A stretch of 64,000 nt of DNA, taken from an uncultured Clostridium sp. (lineage in GTDB: Bacteria; Bacillota; Clostridia; Lachnospirales; Lachnospiraceae). Under the pieces are notes generated by a model. It was not told where the DNA came from, ran no database searches, and was given only the letters and a program-made list of their open reading frames with translations. The position numbers were made by a program, and so were the translations under genes. The stretch is taken from NCBI GenBank assembly GCA_900539185.1, contig UQBG01000004.1:62001-126000 (forward strand), in the 5' to 3' direction. This document shows positions 26,868 to 33,304 of the stretch, one piece after another (positions within the stretch are counted from its first letter, which is position 1; each line of letters begins with the position of its first letter).

Positions 26868-26942
26868 TTCGTAAACAAATCTATATGGTGAAGCACCACA
26901 TATGAGAATACCACACCCCGGACAGAAAATACAGAAAAAGTT
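26868..26942 (+). repeat. 75-bp direct repeat, copy 2 (at the 3' end of a TetR gene)
   Basis: Identical to 25622-25696 except one base. It ends within the stop codon of the minus-strand TetR gene. Without the intervening segment, the TetR gene would lie directly upstream of the DUF1846 gene with one copy between them. Confidence 0.95.
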
Positions 26943-27531
26943 ATACCAGATAATTTACAATCATAGCCGTCAGCTCCCGTATGACAGCCTCCTTGTTTTT
27001 GCCGCCATTGTGAAACAGTGTATCATGGATCACTGCTTCGACCGTTGTGAGTATGATGTAGGTAGAGGTTTCAAGATCCTGAGGCTTGAGTTCCTCCCGA
27101 TATGCCTTCAATGCTTCGGAAAATACATGCAGGATATTGGACTTATGAACCATTTCGATCGCTCTGAATTCATCCGACTGCTCGGAGAGAGAGGAGATTT
27201 CTCTCTGAAAAGCAGTCTGATATTCGTGTCCCCGGAATACAGCGGTAACATAAAGCTGAACCGTTTCTTCGATACTCAGATCATCCGGTAATTCATTTAA
27301 ATTAATCGGTGTCAGTACGGCAGTATAAATATCATCGACTAATTCTGCATAGAGCTCTTTTTTATCCTTGAAGTAGGAATAAAAGGTGCCGATCGAGACA
27401 CCGGCTTCTCTGGCAATCTCATTGGAGCTGGTTGCAAAATATCCTTTTTCAGACATAAGCTTCAGAGCAGCATCCTTGATCCGCTGCTTTTTTTCTATGC
27501 TTCTTTTCTGTGTTGGAACTCTTGTGGCCAT
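26941..27531 (-). CDS. TetR-family transcriptional regulator
   Basis: The 196-residue protein has the helix-turn-helix RIKDAALKLMSEKGYFATSSNEIAREAGVSIGTFYSYFKDKKELYAELV. It is divergent from a second ABC/FtsX transporter locus, with two palindromes ATGAGC-N4-GCTCAT in between, so it most likely represses both directions. GAGGG precedes the ATG. The protein differs in operator type from the other two TetR proteins of the window. Confidence 0.93.
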   Translation of the reverse strand: MATRVPTQKRSIEKKQRIKDAALKLMSEKGYFATSSNEIAREAGVSIGTFYSYFKDKKELYAELVDDIYTAVLTPINLNELPDDLSIEETVQLYVTAVFRGHEYQTAFQREISSLSEQSDEFRAIEMVHKSNILHVFSEALKAYREELKPQDLETSTYIILTTVEAVIHDTLFHNGGKNKEAVIRELTAMIVNYLV

Positions 27532-27612
27532 AGTGGGTACCCTCTTTTTCTGTGTAAACTACAATCATTTTCTGATATTCAACATAGCATAGTTGTACTA
27601 AAAAATCAATTA

Positions 27613-27630
27613 CATGAGCGATTGCTCATG
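27613..27630 (+). promoter_or_regulatory. TetR operator 1 of the second ABC/FtsX locus
   Basis: CATGAGC-GATT-GCTCATG is a perfect 7-4-7 palindrome between the TetR gene and the ATPase gene. TTGACA at 27637-27642, just downstream, is a likely -35 box for the ABC operon. Confidence 0.8.
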
Positions 27631-27670
27631 TTTTTATTGACAAGAGCAAAAGAATACTATAACATGAAAC

Positions 27671-27686
27671 ATGAGCAATGGCTCAT
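27671..27686 (+). promoter_or_regulatory. TetR operator 2 of the second ABC/FtsX locus
   Basis: ATGAGC-AATG-GCTCAT repeats the arms of the first operator and lies just after the -10 region (TAACAT, 27660-27665), where bound protein would block transcription. Confidence 0.78.
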
Positions 27687-27730
27687 ATTATGAAAATCAG
27701 AGACGAAGAGAAAGAATCGGAGGTGCCAAT

Positions 27731-28432
27731 ATGTATCTTGAAGTAAAGGATATAAAGAAAAGCTATGGTGAAGGAGGAAGCTACATTCAGGTATTAAAGG
27801 GAATCAGTCTTTCTGTTGAAAAAGGAAAGATGTGCGTGATACAGGGAACGAGCGGTTCCGGGAAGTCGACGCTGTTGAATTGCATCGGAGGGCTGGATAT
27901 GGTAGATTCCGGCTCGATCAAGATTGAAGATAAAGAAATTGTGGGCTTGAAGAGTGGAGACCTTTCGGAATACAGGCGGGATAGTCTGGGCTTTATCTTT
28001 CAGTTTTATAATTTGGTTCCGAATCTGACGGTGCGGGAAAATATCTGTGTATGCAGATATCTGACCGATCAGCCGATGGATATCGATGAACTGCTGGAGG
28101 TGCTGGGACTTACGGAGCATCAGGATAAATTCCCTTCCCAGTTATCGGGAGGGCAGCAGCAGCGGTGTGCGATCGCAAGGGCGTTAGTAAAGAATCCGAA
28201 GCTGCTGCTGTGTGATGAGCCAACCGGCGCGCTTGACTCGAAGACCTCCAGAGATATTCTGATGCTTCTTGAGAAGGTCAATCAGAGATATGGTACAACG
28301 ATCCTGATCGTAACCCATAATAATGCCATTAAAAATATGGTACATCAGGTTATTTTCATGAAGGATGGAATCATCCGTGAAAACTATGAGAATGCAGTGC
28401 GGATCTCCGCTTCGGAATTAGAAGATCTGTAA
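27731..28432 (+). CDS. ABC transporter ATP-binding protein (MacB/LolD-type)
   Basis: The 233-residue ATPase has Walker A GTSGSGKSTLLN, signature LSGGQQQRCAIARAL and DEPTGALDSKT, and is a close paralogue of the 10085 gene along its whole length. The start at 27731 follows GGAGGT; the in-frame ATG at 27671 lies inside an operator. It pairs with the FtsX-type permease 23 bases downstream. Confidence 0.95.
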   Translation: MYLEVKDIKKSYGEGGSYIQVLKGISLSVEKGKMCVIQGTSGSGKSTLLNCIGGLDMVDSGSIKIEDKEIVGLKSGDLSEYRRDSLGFIFQFYNLVPNLTVRENICVCRYLTDQPMDIDELLEVLGLTEHQDKFPSQLSGGQQQRCAIARALVKNPKLLLCDEPTGALDSKTSRDILMLLEKVNQRYGTTILIVTHNNAIKNMVHQVIFMKDGIIRENYENAVRISASELEDL

Positions 28433-28455
28433 ATGAAAGAGGAAAGGGAACGAGG

Positions 28456-31038
28456 ATGAAAGAGTTAAATAAAAGATATTTACGGGAGCTGCGGACACAC
28501 TGGGGAAGATATGTGGCACTGATGATTATGATCATTCTGGGGATGTATCTGGTGGTAAGTATCGCGGGAATGGCAGAAACCACGATCCGCGGCAGCTATA
28601 AGTATAATCAGGAGTGCAATCTACAGGACGGACAGTTTACAACATTTATTCCACTGACAGATAAACAGTTAAAAGAGCTTTCCGATGAATACGGGCAGAT
28701 TGAGAAGTTATATAGCATGGATCTGGTAGAAGGGGATACGACACTTCGGATCTTCCGCTTGAGAAAAGAAGTGGATCTTCTGAAACTGAATGAAGGAACA
28801 GAACCGGTGAACGATACCGATATTGTAGTGATGAACCTGTTTGCCGAGAGAAATGACATTCATGTTTCGGATAAAATCGTATATGCGGATACGGAGTTTA
28901 CGGTAACGGGAATCGGCTGTGTGCCGGACTATAATCTTACCGTAAAGGAGTTTTCCGATATGACTGCGGATCCTGAGCATTTTGGGATTGTGTTTGTTAC
29001 GGATGACAGGTATGATACACTGCTACAGTCTTCGGCGACATCGGGGGAATCCTATACATATGCTTACAAGCTGAAGGCAGGAAAAGAGGCGGCGGATCTA
29101 AAGGCAGACTTACAGAAGCTAAAGCTTGATTACAGACAGTCGGGAGATCCGTATCTGATCGAGTATGTAGATGGATTATATCAGGATAAACTGGAGTTCG
29201 AGGATGGCCTGACAAAGCTGTTAGACGGAACGGATCAGCTATGCGGAGGAATCCGTGAGCTGGATACGGCGGTTGCACAGAGCCGGTCTTACTTTGAACC
29301 ATTGCGTCAAACCCCATACGCCGGTCTGGTTGAGATTACGGACGGGTATGGAGAGGGAGTCCATACTCTGGATACAGAAGCTGAAAAATATGAGGATGGT
29401 GTTGCAGAATTTGATGAGAAGGTAAGAACATTTCTGGATGATAACTATACAGTTGAGCTTTCAAATCTGGAAAACTTCTATGAAAATAAGGATAATCCCC
29501 GGATTGCAAGTGATGCAGCGAGTGATGTTGTTTTGAAGAAAACGGTGTGCATGGTAGCCGGAGCGATTCTGGTCATACTGTTCGCATATGTGATCTCGGT
29601 GTTTATTGTGCATCAGATTCAGGAGGAAAGCAGTGTGATAGGGACGCTTTACGCAATGGGTGTAAAGCGGAAAACTCTGATTGTACATTATATTCTGCTT
29701 CCTACGGTCACAACCTTTCTCGCCGGACTTTTGGGAATGGGGATCGGATTTAGTCCGATAGGAGTAGACTTTCAGATGCAGGACAGCTATCTGTATTATA
29801 GTCTGCCGCAGATGGAAAAGGTATATCCGCTATATCTTATCGTATATTGCGTTGTTGTGCCACCGGTGCTGTCTGCACTTGTGAATTACCTGACCATTCG
29901 AAAGAAGTTAAATAAACAGGCACTGTCTTTGATCAAAAATGAGCAGGAGCATTTGACCAAGGCAACGTCGTTTACGAAAAAAGGGAAGCGGGACGGAAAC
30001 TTCCTGCGTGTCTTTGCAAAGCAGCAGTTGCTCAGGGAAAAGAGAAGTGTGGTTACTATTATAATGGGAATTATGCTGTCGCTGATTATTTTTATGATAG
30101 GACTTGACTGCTATGTACTTTGTGACCATGTGCGAAAACAAAATAAAGAGGATATCAATTATGAATATATGTATATTCTGAAGTACCCGACGGAAACCGT
30201 TCCGAAGGAGGCAGAGGGCTGTTATATCAAGAATCTGTCGATGAACTATCTGGACTATTCTCTGGACATTAACATCATAGGAATCGATGATGATAACTCG
30301 TATTATCCGTTTCAGACATCCGGAAACAAACGGGAGCTGGTGATTGCATCCTCGACAGCAGAGAAGTATCGGCTTAAGGTCGGTGACAGCATGATACTGA
30401 CAGATATAGCGGAGGATAGACAGTATGCATTTACTGTATCCGAGATCGTGCCGTATTCGGTCGGTCTGACTGCCTATATGGATATTGAGGAGATGCGGGA
30501 ATTATTCGGAGAATCAGAAGACTCCTACAATATGCTTCTTTCGATGAAAGAGCTTTCCATAGAAAATGGGAAGCTGTATTCGGTAACGACCAGAAAGGAT
30601 ATCGAATATGCATCGGGAATCTTTGTAGATCAAATGATGTCACTGATAATCATACTGATCGTGGTATCGATCTTCATCTTTATCGTAGTGATGTATCTGA
30701 TGCTGGGTGTAATGCTCGACAGAGCGACCTTCGGAATCTCCCTTGTCAAGATCTTTGGTTACCGGATGCGGGAGATACGGAAGGTATATCTAAACGGAAC
30801 CTTCTGGGTTGTTGCCGTAGGTGCGGCAGTCGAAATCCCTGTCACAAAGCTGTTATCGGATTCGCTTTATCCATATTTTATTGCGAATACGGCAATGGGG
30901 ATGGATCTGAGCTTTGGATGGTATCTCTATCTTGGTATTTTCCTTGGCATTATGCTCATTTATCTGATTCTGAGTATGGTTCTGACTGCAAAGATAAAGC
31001 GGATAGCACCGACGGAGGTTCTGAAAAACAGAGAATAG
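28456..31038 (+). CDS. Large FtsX-domain ABC transporter permease
   Basis: The 860-residue permease has the same layout as the 10788 product: N-terminal helix (MIMIILGMYLVVSIAGMAETTIRG), an extracytoplasmic domain with a helical segment (LTKLLDGTDQLCGGIRELD), an FtsX block, a second extracytoplasmic domain and a final FtsX block ending IAPTEVLKNRE, identical to the paralogue's end. The L-D-G helical stretch is shorter than in the first copy. Likely an efflux or envelope-stress transporter under TetR control. It converges with an HxlR gene. Confidence 0.92.
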   Translation: MKELNKRYLRELRTHWGRYVALMIMIILGMYLVVSIAGMAETTIRGSYKYNQECNLQDGQFTTFIPLTDKQLKELSDEYGQIEKLYSMDLVEGDTTLRIFRLRKEVDLLKLNEGTEPVNDTDIVVMNLFAERNDIHVSDKIVYADTEFTVTGIGCVPDYNLTVKEFSDMTADPEHFGIVFVTDDRYDTLLQSSATSGESYTYAYKLKAGKEAADLKADLQKLKLDYRQSGDPYLIEYVDGLYQDKLEFEDGLTKLLDGTDQLCGGIRELDTAVAQSRSYFEPLRQTPYAGLVEITDGYGEGVHTLDTEAEKYEDGVAEFDEKVRTFLDDNYTVELSNLENFYENKDNPRIASDAASDVVLKKTVCMVAGAILVILFAYVISVFIVHQIQEESSVIGTLYAMGVKRKTLIVHYILLPTVTTFLAGLLGMGIGFSPIGVDFQMQDSYLYYSLPQMEKVYPLYLIVYCVVVPPVLSALVNYLTIRKKLNKQALSLIKNEQEHLTKATSFTKKGKRDGNFLRVFAKQQLLREKRSVVTIIMGIMLSLIIFMIGLDCYVLCDHVRKQNKEDINYEYMYILKYPTETVPKEAEGCYIKNLSMNYLDYSLDINIIGIDDDNSYYPFQTSGNKRELVIASSTAEKYRLKVGDSMILTDIAEDRQYAFTVSEIVPYSVGLTAYMDIEEMRELFGESEDSYNMLLSMKELSIENGKLYSVTTRKDIEYASGIFVDQMMSLIIILIVVSIFIFIVVMYLMLGVMLDRATFGISLVKIFGYRMREIRKVYLNGTFWVVAVGAAVEIPVTKLLSDSLYPYFIANTAMGMDLSFGWYLYLGIFLGIMLIYLILSMVLTAKIKRIAPTEVLKNRE

Positions 31039-31074
31039 CATCTCCTGTACATTCCGAAGAAAAGTAGGAGCACC

Positions 31075-31401
31075 CTAGTCCAGTGTGGATTTATAGTTTT
31101 CTCCCCATATCTGCATAGCGGTGAGGATCGGACGCATGGACTCTCCGATGTCGCTTAATGCATATTCTACGCGGGGAGGAACCTCCGGATAAACGGTTCG
31201 TGTAATGAGGCCGTCCTCTTCCATAGAACGGAGGCTGTCAGTCAGGACCTTCTGGCTGATGCCCTCCAGACTTTTTTTAAGTTCATTAAACCGCCATGGG
31301 CGATCCAGAAGATTTCTGATAATTAATAGCTTCCACTTGCTTCCGATCAACTGGACAGTGGTTGCAACCGGACATTCCGGCAGTTCTTCCTTTGTTAACA
31401 T
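31075..31401 (-). CDS. HxlR-family winged-helix regulator
   Basis: The 108-residue protein reads CPVATTVQLIGSKWKLLIIRNLLDRPWRFNELKKSLEGISQKVLTDSLRSMEEDGLI and ends with the wing VPPRVEYALSDIGESM, a complete HxlR protein with the conserved N-terminal cysteine. AAAGGAGGA before the ATG at 31401 sets the start. It is divergent from the second MATE gene, a usual regulator-pump pair. Confidence 0.93.
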   Translation of the reverse strand: MLTKEELPECPVATTVQLIGSKWKLLIIRNLLDRPWRFNELKKSLEGISQKVLTDSLRSMEEDGLITRTVYPEVPPRVEYALSDIGESMRPILTAMQIWGENYKSTLD

Positions 31402-31498
31402 GGTGCATCCTCCTTTTAAGGCATTTGATACAGTATAAGTATCTAAAAGTAGTGTAACATGCAAAAAAGTAACTGTCTACAGAAAAGTAAAAGAGTGA

Positions 31499-31526
31499 TT
31501 GACATATCCTTTATATCTGTTATAAT
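31499..31526 (+). promoter_or_regulatory. Promoter of the second MATE gene
   Basis: TTGACA (31499-31504) and TATAAT (31521-31526) with a 16-base spacer. It faces away from the HxlR gene. GTAAC repeats at 31454-31458 and 31469-31473 upstream may be HxlR contacts. Confidence 0.82.
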
Positions 31527-31534
31527 GGCAAAAG

Positions 31535-31608
31535 TCGGACGGCACAGGGGATGTGCCTTGCAAGGTGTCTCAGACTGTCTGAGATTCCCGGATGGACATG
31601 AGAATCAT
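31535..31608 (+). promoter_or_regulatory. Structured leader RNA of the second MATE gene (possible riboswitch)
   Basis: Three hairpins precede the terminator: GGCACA/TGTGCC (31541-31557), TCTCAG/CTGAGA (31568-31584) and CATGA/TCATG (31597-31609). The loop GGGGAT (31547-31552) can pair with ATTCCC (31584-31589), giving a pseudoknot. This compact fold followed by a terminator is the architecture of a riboswitch. I could not match it to a known class. Confidence 0.5.
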
Positions 31609-31645
31609 GAGCCAGATAAGATGAATTTCTTATCTGGCTCTTTTT
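31609..31645 (+). terminator. Intrinsic terminator in the leader of the second MATE gene (attenuator)
   Basis: GAGCCAGATAAG (31609-31620) and CTTATCTGGCTC (31629-31640) form a perfect 12-bp stem with an 8-base loop and five following T. It ends 4 bases before the GGAGG of the MATE gene, so read-through is required for expression. Confidence 0.87.
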
Positions 31646-31659
31646 GTTGGAGGAAGTAC

Positions 31660-32964
31660 ATGGATTTATTAAAGGATAATCTGAAGAAACTATATTTACG
31701 CTTTTTGATTCCGTCGCTTGGAAGTGCTATGGTAATGTCCATTTACACGCTGACGGATGCGATCGTGATCGGAAAGGGAGTCGGGCCGGATGCACTGGCA
31801 GCACTGAGTATTACGACACCGCTTTTATGCATCCTGATGTCAACCGGTATCCTGTTTGGTGTAGGCGGTTCGGTTCAGTTAAATGTTTGCAGGGGAAGCG
31901 GAGAGGAGGAAAAGGCAAACCGCTTCTTTACATTATCATTTGCCGCTCTGGCGGTGGTGACACTCTTGCTTTGGGCGGGGTACGGTTTTGGCAGTTCCGC
32001 ACTGCTCCGGGTGATGGGAGCGAATGATACCCTGTATCCATATGCGATGGCTTATATGAAGTATATCAATCTGTTCCTTCCGGTGGCGGTATTTTCAAAC
32101 TATGTTGCCATCTTTGTAAGAGCGGACGGAGATCCGAATCGGGCGATGTTTGGTGTTATACTGGGTGGAATCATAAATATTGTACTGGATATCATTTTTG
32201 TGTTCCCAATGCAGATGGGGATCGGCGGAGCTGCACTTGCATCCGTGATCGGTATGGTTATTCAGGTGCTGGTCGGGGGATCACATTTCCTCAGCCGTGG
32301 GAATCGGTTGCGGTTTATCCGGCCGAAGCATGTGATATCCAGCGTGGGGCGGATCATAGGAAATGGAATCCCAAGCTTTTTCAATGAATTTGCAAATGGG
32401 TTTATTGTCCTGTTGTTTAATATACAGATTCTGAAGTACTGTGGGGATGCTGCACTGTCGGTATACAGTGTGATCTCAAACTGTGTGATATTGTTCAATT
32501 CGCTGTTTACCGGTGTCGGACAGTCGATTCAGCCGGCGATTGCAGCAAATTACGGTGCCGGAAAATGGGAACGGATAAAGAAGATCCGGAGTATGGCACT
32601 GGTGACGACCATCCTGATGGGTGTCATCTTTTCTATGAGTGGAATCCTGTTCCCGGAGGGCGTCGGTTCTGTATTTACAAATCTGGATGAAGAAATGAGA
32701 AGCATTGCGCGTAGGGGAATCCGTTTGTATTTTATAGCATTTCTGCCAATGGGGATCAACCTTCTGACTTCCTATTATTTACAGTCTGTCTTGCATGTAA
32801 AGAGATCCCTGTGCATCTCGCTGCTTCGAAATATTATCTTAAGCAGTGTGGCTATTTTGAGCTTCCCAGTTTTGTTTGGGGCGAATAGTTTATGGGTAGT
32901 AATGCCGGCCGTAGAAAGTGTCGTACTGGTGGTAAGTATAATATTTTTGCGGACACGCGGGTAA
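31660..32964 (+). CDS. MATE-family multidrug/cation antiporter
   Basis: The 434-residue protein starts MDLLKDNLKKLYLRFLIPSLGSAMVMSIYTLTDAIVIGKGVG, the opening helix of the DinF-type MATE family, and has about 12 membrane segments in two related halves. It is only distantly similar to the MATE protein at 2509. The ATG at 31660 has GGAGG at 31649-31653. The open frame runs further upstream through the leader, but that part is the structured RNA. Divergent HxlR gene and leader attenuator imply drug- or metabolite-induced expression. Confidence 0.93.
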   Translation: MDLLKDNLKKLYLRFLIPSLGSAMVMSIYTLTDAIVIGKGVGPDALAALSITTPLLCILMSTGILFGVGGSVQLNVCRGSGEEEKANRFFTLSFAALAVVTLLLWAGYGFGSSALLRVMGANDTLYPYAMAYMKYINLFLPVAVFSNYVAIFVRADGDPNRAMFGVILGGIINIVLDIIFVFPMQMGIGGAALASVIGMVIQVLVGGSHFLSRGNRLRFIRPKHVISSVGRIIGNGIPSFFNEFANGFIVLLFNIQILKYCGDAALSVYSVISNCVILFNSLFTGVGQSIQPAIAANYGAGKWERIKKIRSMALVTTILMGVIFSMSGILFPEGVGSVFTNLDEEMRSIARRGIRLYFIAFLPMGINLLTSYYLQSVLHVKRSLCISLLRNIILSSVAILSFPVLFGANSLWVVMPAVESVVLVVSIIFLRTRG

Positions 32965-33100
32965 AATGGTTCGCCCTTAATCAGGTGGAAACAACAACCG
33001 GATTTGATAGAGAATTTCGTAAGCTAGATAAATATACGCAGATCAGAAATTGCTTATACTTGCATTGAGTGTCGGACATAGAAGAGAAATTTATAATGGG

Positions 33101-33141
33101 TAAGCTCTTTTGAGATATTGGACTCTAAGGAGCTTATTTTT
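33101..33141 (+). terminator. Intrinsic terminator downstream of the second MATE gene
   Basis: TAAGCTCTTT (33101-33110) pairs with AAGGAGCTTA (33127-33136) with one G-U pair, followed by TTTTT. Confidence 0.75.
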
Positions 33142-33161
33142 ATGATTAGGTTTTGTGATTT

Positions 33162-33198
33162 AAGTTTCCAAAGTGTCAATTGACACTTTTGGAAACTT
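33162..33198. promoter_or_regulatory. 37-bp near-perfect palindrome upstream of the surface-protein gene
   Basis: The segment AAGTTTCCAAAGTGTCAA is mirrored by TTGACACTTTTGGAAACTT with a single extra base. It ends one base before a -35 box and has no T-run. It may be an operator for a dimeric regulator or the relic of a small inverted-repeat element. Confidence 0.7.
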
Positions 33199-33199
33199 G

Positions 33200-33229
33200 T
33201 TGAAATAGCCGGTTGGTCAATGCTATAAT
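33200..33229 (+). promoter_or_regulatory. Promoter of the surface-protein gene
   Basis: TTGAAA (33200-33205) and TATAAT (33224-33229) with an 18-base spacer, 76 bases before the ATG; the palindrome lies immediately upstream. Confidence 0.65.
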
Positions 33230-33304
33230 CACTATAAATGTAATGGTACCTATTGTAGCATTCGATTACATCGCAAATCTATAATTATTCAGGAGGGGAG
33301 ATCT

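Noticed and set aside
31459..31659. Coding extension of the second MATE protein by 67 residues
   Set aside because: The stretch covers the promoter, the structured leader and the terminator; the MATE fold starts at 31660 with a good GGAGG.
32967..33065. Plus-strand frame with FDREFRKLDKYTQ, similar to the start of RelE/ParE-type toxins
   Set aside because: Only about 13 residues look alike, the frame has no start codon or ribosome site and there is no antitoxin; too little to call even a pseudogene.
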